IMG/VR virus record: IMGVR_UViG_3300035698_022898
Location: 22,235 to 86,234 of that record
DNA from: a virus
Reading direction: 5' to 3' (one strand)
Length of the DNA: 64,000 nt
Shown: piece after piece, positions 58,505 through 64,000 of the stretch
Position numbering within the stretch: position 1 is the stretch's first letter
Layout of the letters: every line of letters begins with the position of its first letter
The notes under the pieces: generated by a model
Told to the model about the DNA's origin: nothing
Seen by the model: the letters and a program-made list of their open reading frames with translations, nothing else
The model's database searches: none
Made by a program: the position numbers and the translations under genes

Positions 58505-58744
58505 CTAATTCGGATTGATGTTGGTCAGATCGTCTACCTGGACATTGCGCTGTCTGTTGTAACGGACTTGGACAGTGGTGTAGCCGCCTTCAATCAGATT
58601 GGAACGGTTGCAAGGCTTTCCATCCCAAGGTGACATAATGTCACAAAGGATGAAATCCTTGTTGGCGTGGAAGGCTGCCAAAGCATCGGCCTTGTTCTTA
58701 TAGTCTCTACCGTAAGCTGGAACAACACTACATCCTCTCGACAT
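58505..58744 (-). CDS. Unrecognised protein (79 aa)
   Basis: Not recognised. GGAGGACGTC precedes the ATG and a good promoter lies just upstream. Reads SRGCSVVPAYGRDYKNKADA and CDIMSPWDGKPCNRSNL, with three Cys. Confidence 0.62.
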   Translation of the reverse strand: MSRGCSVVPAYGRDYKNKADALAAFHANKDFILCDIMSPWDGKPCNRSNLIEGGYTTVQVRYNRQRNVQVDDLTNINPN

Positions 58745-58767
58745 GACGTCCTCCTTCAGTTTCCACT

Positions 58768-58797
58768 ACTATACTGTCTTCCAGGTTAGGGAGTCAA
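58768..58797 (-). promoter_or_regulatory. Sigma70-like promoter for the 79-aa gene
   Basis: On the - strand TTGACT, 18 nt, TATAGT, 24 nt before the ATG. The -35 box overlaps the stop of the upstream gene. Confidence 0.68.
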
Positions 58798-58976
58798 GGC
58801 AATAATGCTGCATCCGAAATTGTTACCGTGTACCCGTTATGTTCCCAGCAACTCTTAACGATCTTTGCTGCTCGCATAGTGGCACAGTTGGTGGCTACCT
58901 TTAAACCATCTTTCTCACCAGCAATGTGAACACTACTCATAGAATCTTCTTCTGGGGGGCAACTCTTATCATGCAT
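58794..58976 (-). CDS. Unrecognised small protein (60 aa)
   Basis: Not recognised. Start at 58976 with AAGGGA upstream; overlaps the previous gene by 8 nt. Reads MHDKSCPPEEDSMSSVHIAG and ends in a beta/alpha segment. Confidence 0.55.
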   Translation of the reverse strand: MHDKSCPPEEDSMSSVHIAGEKDGLKVATNCATMRAAKIVKSCWEHNGYTVTISDAALLP

Positions 58977-59283
58977 TAGCTTTTCCCTTGTTAATCGCAA
59001 TTTGGTTTTCGTGTACTACCATCTCCAAGGGGAGCTCACATCCTCCGTCATTGTGATCGGTGATTGCGCCGTCGGGGTAGATATAAAAGTCTTGAATCGG
59101 TATCAGCGTAGTCGTCCAATCCTCCACCTTTGCTCTCCAGAAATCTTCTTCAAAGTCGTCAGAGAGTTGATTCAATTTATCAAGTGTTACCTCCATACCT
59201 AACCAGTCCATCAAATCGTAATTAACGTATCCTAAATTACGATTAGGGTTTCTGACCTGGATAACAACCTGCCAAGTTCTCAT
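58969..59283 (-). CDS. Small protein, paralogue of the one at 58183 (104 aa)
   Basis: Shares the VIQVRN start, KVEDW core and YPDG end with the 85-aa gene downstream, with an extra 25-residue C-terminal tail. AAGGAG upstream. The two copies mark a local duplication. Confidence 0.65.
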   Translation of the reverse strand: MRTWQVVIQVRNPNRNLGYVNYDLMDWLGMEVTLDKLNQLSDDFEEDFWRAKVEDWTTTLIPIQDFYIYPDGAITDHNDGGCELPLEMVVHENQIAINKGKANA

Positions 59284-59435
59284 CAGCTTCTCCTTTTGGC
59301 GTTTTTGCAGCATTTATCTGAACCTCGCATAAACTCTTTCCTCTCCATACAGTAATAGTCGTATGAGGTTTGGAAAGCGCAAGGAGCAGGTAAACTCTTG
59401 GTACATTCGCTGCACCTTTCGGGCTTCTTACTCAT
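59283..59435 (-). CDS. Small Cys-rich protein (50 aa)
   Basis: Seven Cys in 50 residues (RCSECTKSLPAPC, YYCMERKEF, KCCKNAKRRS), so probably metal-binding. GGGAG precedes the ATG at 59435. First gene after a consensus promoter. Confidence 0.6.
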   Translation of the reverse strand: MSKKPERCSECTKSLPAPCAFQTSYDYYCMERKEFMRGSDKCCKNAKRRS

Positions 59436-59493
59436 AGCATACTCCCTGGGGTTAAAGTTTTCTCTTGAACCTATACCTTCAGCGTACAGCACT

Positions 59494-59522
59494 ACTATAA
59501 TGACACCCGCTGAGTTTGTCAA
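59494..59522 (-). promoter_or_regulatory. Near-consensus sigma70 promoter
   Basis: On the - strand TTGACA, 17 nt, TATAGT, about 60 nt before the 50-aa gene. The best promoter match in the window. Confidence 0.78.
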
Positions 59523-59523
59523 G

Positions 59524-60566
59524 ATAATAATAGCAGATGTCCGAAAGAATTACCAGGAACATGCTGTTCTCCCAAAATAAGAGGTGTATGAAAGGCAGCA
59601 CAGAATACTGGAGAGTCAACGTGGGACATCGCCTACCAGCATCCATGATCTATTTCTCTCAATCTAATCAATAGAGTAGATTTTCTCGTATTTTCTCACG
59701 ACCTCCTATCAGCCAACCCCAACAGCAAAAGGGAAGAGGTAAACTCTAGGAACAATCCTAAAAGTTACAAACTATCACCCAACCATAAAGAAGCAGTAAA
59801 GACTGAAAACAACTTATTTGGTATGAACGCACTAATCAACCATGAAAAACAATAAAAAGCAAGTAGTAAAGTGAGTACTAATGGTAGATAGGATACTGTC
59901 AAGAGACTAATTGTAGTAGAATAGATAATAATTAAATGTATCTAATCAGTTAATAGATAATAGTAGATAAGTAATCGAATCAAGTAATCTAAAAATGTAT
60001 ATATCAGAATCAATCCTAAAATGTTTTTGTAGTAAGTGGAGAAGTAGTAGAGTAGATAAAAGAGTAGCAATCATTATCTGTCAGAGGTGTTTGTTAAATG
60101 AGGATGGAATTGGGGAGGAGAATCTGTTTGAGGAGTTTATAGGGGAAATTGGGTGGTGGTGGTGGTGGATTGACGCAGAGCTCATTTATGGAGGAGCGGC
60201 TGTATATGTCCGAGAATAAAACACCAAACCCCAACCATTGAGGCTATAGGAGTGGATGATGGTGTGGGTTGAGTTGGCGGTGGGGAAACCTATTGTGAGA
60301 CCGCTCAATATCAGACCGCCGTGGATATGGGTATCAGACCCACTCACGCCAATAAAAATAGGACGGCTTGGCACCGCCCTTGGTATACGTCCATCTGTCC
60401 TGGCACATAACGAACGTCCTGTACCATTATAGACCATCCTTGGTAAGCGTCCACCCATACCCAAACCTGGTGATTGCGTAACGAATGTACGCACTCTTAT
60501 AGACCAGGACAAGGACGTGTTCATCCACACCCAAATCAGGCGGTTGCTTCCCACTTTCAATCAGCC
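59524..60566. other. Gene-poor tract of about 1 kb
   Basis: No convincing gene. Bases 59640-60080 are AT-rich and full of TAGATA/AGTAG-type strings. Around 60145-60166 there is a GGTGGTGGTGG run. Bases 60378-60547 hold imperfect repeats. A + strand 74-aa frame (59995-60219) and a - strand 124-aa frame (60186-60560) are probably chance openings. It could be a genome-end, origin or recent-deletion region. Confidence 0.5.
60378..60547. repeat. Imperfect direct repeats of about 60-70 bp
   Basis: Copy 1 (60378-60435) and copy 2 (60437-60505) share TTGGTAxxCGTCCA at the start, TAACGAAxGT in the middle and TTATAGACCA at the end. A partial third copy (60507-60547) follows. On + the second copy contains TTGCGT-N18-TATAGA, a weak promoter-like pair. 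Confidence 0.6.
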
Positions 60567-60595
60567 AAAAAAAAGGGGACCGAAGTCCCCTTTTT
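60567..60595. terminator. Bidirectional rho-independent terminator
   Basis: Stem GGGGAC-CGAA-GTCCCC flanked by A8 and T5, so functional in both directions. It lies 4 nt after the stop of the - strand membrane-protein gene. Confidence 0.82.
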
Positions 60596-60598
60596 CAC

Positions 60599-60775
60599 CT
60601 ACCCGCGCTTTGCCCACCAACTTGCAAAACCTGCAATCGCCAATGTTGACATTCCCAAGACAAGCAAAAAAACGAAAAGCTCACCCAAGTACCCAAACTC
60701 GCCGCCGTAAAGGGCCCCGTAAACGTCTGCAAAAAACTGGGAGATAGCCTCGCTTGACTGCGGAAAAAACGGCAT
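60599..60775 (-). CDS. Small single-span membrane protein (58 aa)
   Basis: Start at 60775 behind GAGG. Reads MPFFPQSSEAISQFFADVYG, then a membrane helix (LGELFVFLLVLGMSTLAIAG) and a short basic tail (WWAKRG). GC-rich relative to the flanks. The small-coat-protein-like layout is notable but no family is recognised. Confidence 0.6.
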   Translation of the reverse strand: MPFFPQSSEAISQFFADVYGALYGGEFGYLGELFVFLLVLGMSTLAIAGFASWWAKRG

Positions 60776-60799
60776 ACGCACCTCGCTGGTTAGTGGTGT

Positions 60800-61441
60800 G
60801 AGGGACGCTTTCTGCACTCGCTGCCATTAGGGTTATTTTACACTGTTACTTTTTGCTGGTACAGAGGTTCAGCTATGCTGCGGTAGCGTGCAACTTGCCG
60901 TCTTTTTCAAAGACAACATACTTATGAGTCTTGAGGTCGTAGGCACAACCCGAAATCGCTTTGTCGTTTGCTTTGTCGCTGTCGGCGTATTTGGGGCATT
61001 GCGCGGCGACTGCGGCAAGTATGTCTTTGCGGGTATACATTCCCGCTTTTAACATTGACATAATGACGGCGCGTCGGGATACTGCTTTCGGGCCGCTGCT
61101 TTTCTTGTTTTCTTGCTTCTTTTCGGTGCGAGCTTGCTTTGCTTGCTGAGCGCGGGCTTGTTGCTTTGCGTATGCCTCTCTGACAAGCTTTTCTTTTTCG
61201 GCGCGTTTTACTTCTTCGGGTCGAAAGTCGAGGTCAAAGGTGCAGTCAGTAACAAAGTCAGACAGTCTCGCGGCGTATTTTTGAAGCATTGCAGAAAGCT
61301 TGCTATGAGCAGTGGCAGACTCGTTGGTGTTGTCATTATTGACACAATGCTGGTAATAGTCATTGATACGCTTAAGTTCTTTCGCTTTCATGGGGATCTC
61401 CCTTTCGCTTTTAATGACAGCGAGTGCAGAAAGCGTCCCTC
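60800..61441. repeat. Near-perfect inverted repeat of about 31 bp bracketing the 172-aa gene
   Basis: Arms 60800-60830 and 61411-61441 share 24 perfect nt (GAGGGACGCTTTCTGCACTC followed by GCTG) and then YCATTAR. No flanking target duplication is seen. The enclosed segment is GC-rich. It may be a mobile cassette, paired regulatory sites or the result of a leader duplication. Confidence 0.7.
60873..61391 (-). CDS. Two-domain helical / winged-helix-like protein (172 aa)
   Basis: Same plan as the 180-aa protein at 52027: a helical N-domain (RINDYYQHCVNNDNTNESAT...MLQKYAARLSDFVTD), a basic Ala/Gln/Lys linker, and a winged-helix-like C-domain (SRRAVIMSMLKAGMYTRKDI...DKAISGCAYDLKTHKYVVFE). Probably nucleic-acid-binding. 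AAGGGAG upstream. It lies inside the inverted repeat. Confidence 0.65.
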   Translation of the reverse strand: MKAKELKRINDYYQHCVNNDNTNESATAHSKLSAMLQKYAARLSDFVTDCTFDLDFRPEEVKRAEKEKLVREAYAKQQARAQQAKQARTEKKQENKKSSGPKAVSRRAVIMSMLKAGMYTRKDILAAVAAQCPKYADSDKANDKAISGCAYDLKTHKYVVFEKDGKLHATAA

Positions 61442-62285
61442 TATTTAATTGTCAAATAACAAGTTACAGTGACACACTACGCTTCTCAGAGCTTTTGTAT
61501 ATAGGCCTAAACATGCGAGTTAATTGACTATTCATTGTACTAAATAATAAACACAACAAACACGACGGCTTACAGATAAAAATAAATTGCAAATAATTTG
61601 TACATCTCCTATCTACTTGAAATAACACAACAAAGCACAACCCCTGCACTACGAGCATACGCTGTCAGAAGACTACGCATCACTGCCTATTCAGCGTTCT
61701 GTGCTGCCTCTCTTGCACGTTGCCTAGCAAGGCAGACAAGTATACGTTTCTTCATTTTAAAACGCTGGAGATGTGCGGCTTTCTATTGGCTCCCTTCAGC
61801 CTTTGTCTGGGCATCTTCTTCCCCAGCTTCCCCTTGTGTCATCAGCTGATGTGTTGCTGGTGTGTCAGGTGTGTGGAGCATCAGCTGGGCATCTGGCTAA
61901 CCTATTAGGTGTGTCTGGTACTATACAGCACCAGCTTACCAGTGCGCTCCACGTGTCCATCTACTACCTCATAGAGTATCAGCATGTGGTGTGTCGGCGA
62001 GTCTATCCGTGTGGGGGGCTATGTGGTATGCTATCCTAATCAGTGCACCAGCCTATGCCTACGTATCAGTGCGTAGATGCTATGTGTTGGGGGATATAGA
62101 TGGTGGAGACCCGACCCCTCGGTTTCCCTTCTGTAGGGGTGGGTGTATGCTGTAGCGGGGTACCCACCACAATTTTTTTTGTCAATTTTCAGAGGTAGAA
62201 AGGGGACTCTGGTCAATAGTTAGTCGCGCACGTATCACCACCAACCACAACCAGAGTCCCCTAACGATTGCAGATACTTGAGGAT
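61442..62285. other. Gene-poor tract of about 840 bp
   Basis: No gene I can support. Short + strand frames between 61598 and 62039 lack ribosome sites. Bases 61840-62040 are rich in GTGTG and CATCAG strings. At 62201-62213 and 62250-62262 there is a perfect 13-bp inverted repeat (AGGGGACTCTGGT) with a 36-nt loop. A T8 run lies at 62173-62180. Confidence 0.5.
62201..62262. repeat. 13-bp perfect inverted repeat
   Basis: Arms AGGGGACTCTGGT at 62201-62213 and its complement at 62250-62262, 23 nt downstream (on -) of the 91-aa gene stop. Probably a terminator-like or boundary hairpin, without a clear T-tract on the - strand. Confidence 0.55.
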
Positions 62286-62561
62286 CTACACGCCATCAAA
62301 AACGAAAGAAGCACCAAAATCAAACAATACCAAATATTTGAATCCGTGTCGCGTGTACGGCTTAGCTTGTAAAAAAGGAATGAGCGTTTCTTGCAATCGT
62401 TCAAGTGTGATGCTTTCTATTAGAGGAGGCACAGGATTAAACCAATCCAACATAGTAAAGTGTACTGTGATTCCTCCCATGAAACAAAAGTCATCCGAAA
62501 AAGAAGAAGGCAACTCAAACACTCGACAAAAATTGTTTCCTTCATGAACTACATATTCCAC
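62286..62561 (-). CDS. Unrecognised protein, GTG start (91 aa)
   Basis: Not recognised. GGAGG sits 6 nt before GTG 62561; the TTG at 62567 abuts that site. Aromatic and beta-rich (FCFMGGITVHFTMLDWFNPV). Last gene of its operon. Confidence 0.58.
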   Translation of the reverse strand: MEYVVHEGNNFCRVFELPSSFSDDFCFMGGITVHFTMLDWFNPVPPLIESITLERLQETLIPFLQAKPYTRHGFKYLVLFDFGASFVFDGV

Positions 62562-62563
62562 AA

Positions 62564-62812
62564 TCAACCTCCTGTTACAGATTTTACGATACCGGACCCC
62601 CTGTTATTCAAAGACACCCTGGACAAAGTTTTCCTGTAGCTTGCTGCTCTAACACAAGACGGACAGTAATGCGTATGTGGTTTGCCCTTCACTGTTACCC
62701 AACCAATCACACCTGCGTCACGCTCCGCGCGATAAAGTGTTTTGGCTCCGTCTACAGTCTCGGCCTGCCCACAATAGTCACACTCTAATATTATAGCTGG
62801 ATAGTAACTCAT
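62564..62812 (-). CDS. Small zinc-ribbon protein (82 aa)
   Basis: CDYCG near the start and YCPSCVRAAS in the middle give a four-Cys ribbon, with HTHY between them. AAAGG precedes the ATG. Similar ribbon proteins are frequent in phage small-gene blocks. Confidence 0.65.
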   Translation of the reverse strand: MSYYPAIILECDYCGQAETVDGAKTLYRAERDAGVIGWVTVKGKPHTHYCPSCVRAASYRKTLSRVSLNNRGSGIVKSVTGG

Positions 62813-63027
62813 CTTGGACCTTTATAAGACATTAAACCACATCCATATCCATTCCACAAACCACATTCTGATGCTAGACAGCGGGACGATGGAGGATTTG
62901 GAACATCCGAAGTTCTGTTTACACTTGCCATACTTATGCCGGTTACAGAACCCAAGGTTGTAACCTGGACTGTAGATTTTACTCTAGAGAACGGACACCA
63001 CTTTGTTTTGGCTTCATCTTCGGTCAT
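62809..63027 (-). CDS. Small Cys-motif phage protein (72 aa)
   Basis: WCPFSRV at the start, then RCLASECGLWN and GCGLM, a spacing found in a common family of small phage proteins of unknown function. A 10-bp tandem duplication (ATGACCGAAG) at the start places two ATGs; only the one at 63027 opens this frame. Confidence 0.68.
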   Translation of the reverse strand: MTEDEAKTKWCPFSRVKSTVQVTTLGSVTGISMASVNRTSDVPNPPSSRCLASECGLWNGYGCGLMSYKGPR

Positions 63028-63038
63028 CTTCGGTCATC

Positions 63039-63338
63039 TTAGTCTCCTATTGGACATGTCCGGCGTTTTCTTCCTTTTAGGTGCAGAACTTCTCTGCGAG
63101 CTTGCCGTAAACGCTTGAGCAAATCCGGAACACTTCTGATTGACCATACTAAAAATTCGGACAGTTTTGAAGGAAGATCGGAGTAGACATCCTCATCTAT
63201 GATAAGATGTACTCCAAAACCATTCTTACCCAGATGTACTTCATACTCCTTGATTTCTTTCAAAGCACAATCAACCTGTTTTAATGTCTGTAGATTGGTC
63301 TTCCGCTTTTTTGGGGTACGTCTTTTCTTTTTGATCAT
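63039..63338 (-). CDS. Unrecognised basic protein (99 aa)
   Basis: Not recognised. Very basic N-terminus (IKKKRRTPKKRKTN) and C-terminus, with an acidic/hydrophobic middle (FGVHLIIDEDVYSDLPSKLS). Nucleic-acid binding is plausible from charge alone. The ribosome site is weak. Confidence 0.58.
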   Translation of the reverse strand: MIKKKRRTPKKRKTNLQTLKQVDCALKEIKEYEVHLGKNGFGVHLIIDEDVYSDLPSKLSEFLVWSIRSVPDLLKRLRQARREVLHLKGRKRRTCPIGD

Positions 63339-63341
63339 TTC

Positions 63342-63536
63342 CTACCACCCTATTGATTTGCTGGCAGCAACATGACCCGCATTACCGACGGCTTTTCGTT
63401 TCTCTGCCAGTACCTTAGAATAATACTTTCCTGAATCCCCGTGGAATATACTATCCCCAGCTGGAGCTTTTCTCCAACGTTCTAATAATGTTGAGTAAGA
63501 AGATTCATCTATCCATTTTTTTTCTTGGGCATTCAT
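63342..63536 (-). CDS. Unrecognised small protein (64 aa)
   Basis: Not recognised. GGAGGAAGG precedes the ATG and overlaps the previous stop (ATGA). Reads MNAQEKKWIDESSYSTLLER, and is polar throughout. Confidence 0.6.
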   Translation of the reverse strand: MNAQEKKWIDESSYSTLLERWRKAPAGDSIFHGDSGKYYSKVLAEKRKAVGNAGHVAASKSIGW

Positions 63537-63979
63537 TTTCCTTCCTCCAGTTCTTTGTCGAGGGCTACACGGGCGCGATTGCCGTAGTCAAAAAAGATTT
63601 CGGCTATCCCAACCCCTTCAGGTTTTTGCCACTTGTCCAAATCCCCATAGAACTCCAGTGCAACCCGTAGCGCATCCCGCTCCTTCTCGGCGGCTTCGGC
63701 GCGATCACGCTCTAACCGTAGACCATCCCTCATTTCCTTACGGCCATTGACCGCGCTCTTGTACATACCCTCTAGCTGATCGGCCAGTGCCTCGGCTGCT
63801 TCTCTTAACTGTTTTTCCTCTTCCCAGTATGTTTCCCACTCTTGTACCCGTTGCTTATAATCTTCAAGCACTGTCACTGGATCATAGATTTCAAATGCAT
63901 TATTATACCGCTCCACCTCGCCGCCCTTGAGCGCGTTCGCTATCCACCAGTCAGGCATAAATGAGCAGAAGCGTTTCAT
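63533..63979 (-). CDS. Coiled-coil protein (148 aa)
   Basis: Starts MKRFCSFMPDWWIANALKGG behind GGAGAG; the earlier in-frame ATG at 63994 lies before that site. A long coiled coil of Glu/Ala/Arg (EWETYWEEEKQLREAAEALA and RLERDRAEAAEKERDALRVA) fills residues 40-115. Unrecognised otherwise. Confidence 0.62.
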   Translation of the reverse strand: MKRFCSFMPDWWIANALKGGEVERYNNAFEIYDPVTVLEDYKQRVQEWETYWEEEKQLREAAEALADQLEGMYKSAVNGRKEMRDGLRLERDRAEAAEKERDALRVALEFYGDLDKWQKPEGVGIAEIFFDYGNRARVALDKELEEGK

Positions 63980-64000
63980 GGGGTCTCTCCGCACTCCGGA

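Noticed and set aside
59995-60219. 74-aa + strand gene with a WWWWW run
   Set aside because: The run is a GGTGGTGGTGG microsatellite; the frame lacks a ribosome site and lies in gene-poor AT-rich DNA.
60186-60560. 124-aa - strand gene
   Set aside because: Runs through imperfect direct repeats, has no ribosome site and no recognisable domain; probably a chance opening.
60800-61441. Transposon with terminal inverted repeats
   Set aside because: The arms are convincing, but there is no transposase and no target-site duplication, so it is reported only as an inverted repeat.
61598-62039. Short + strand genes in the gene-poor tract
   Set aside because: Overlapping short frames, no ribosome sites, Cys/Trp-rich nonsense-like composition.
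1-64000. tRNA genes
   Set aside because: I looked through intergenic regions for cloverleaf-like segments with TTCGA-type arms and saw none I could support; a tRNA-scan would settle this.

Overview
This window is part of the genome of a tailed double-stranded DNA bacteriophage. The evidence is a phage tail module (tape measure, lambda-type L, K-like and J-like tail-tip proteins, fibres), a near-complete phage-encoded replisome, very tight gene packing with ATGA/TAATG stop-start overlaps, and dozens of small unrecognised genes. The tape measure and lambda-style tail tip suggest a long non-contractile tail. The host cannot be read from the sequence. The lambda-like tip, a GTA-type holin candidate and sigma70-like promoters would fit a Gram-negative host, but that is inference.

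Layout. Bases 1-17731 are on the + strand: tape measure (5' truncated), minor tail proteins, a 1382-aa tip protein, repeat-bearing fibres, a kelch-like protein, collar-like proteins and a probable lysis/membrane group. At 17728-17731 the direction flips and everything after is on the - strand. Bases 17728-33116 hold recombination and replication: a split SbcC/SbcD, ligase, RuvC, flap nuclease, RecA/UvsX, gp32-like SSB, clamp loader, a uracil-glycosylase/PolA fusion and a sliding clamp. Bases 33202-41352 hold a 7-deazaguanine DNA-modification cluster: DpdA-like transglycosylase, glycosyltransferase, B12-type radical SAM protein, a QueD-like T-fold candidate, FolE, QueE and QueD. Bases 41422-50263 hold helicase, initiator, primase, a UvsW-like helicase and DUF932. 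Embedded there is the most striking element: a Nop/IS110-like protein directly beside a 580-bp array with an exact 36-nt period (two alternating 8-nt boxes and about thirty unique 9-11-nt spacers), i.e. a TIGR-Tas system. Bases 50361-63979 are mostly small unknown genes with zinc ribbons, plus promoters, leader hairpins, a probable untranslated RNA and two intergenic tracts of 0.8-1 kb.

How it works together. Replication proteins copy DNA in which guanines are probably exchanged for a 7-deazaguanine made by FolE-QueD-QueE and inserted by DpdA. The co-transcribed radical SAM enzyme and glycosyltransferase suggest the inserted base is further decorated. No QueC is visible in the window. The TIGR-Tas locus would give the phage an RNA-guided DNA-binding activity, possibly against competing elements. 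Many - strand units begin with a TTGCAA/TTGACA-N16-18-TATAGT-type promoter, so much of this arm could be read by host sigma70 RNA polymerase.
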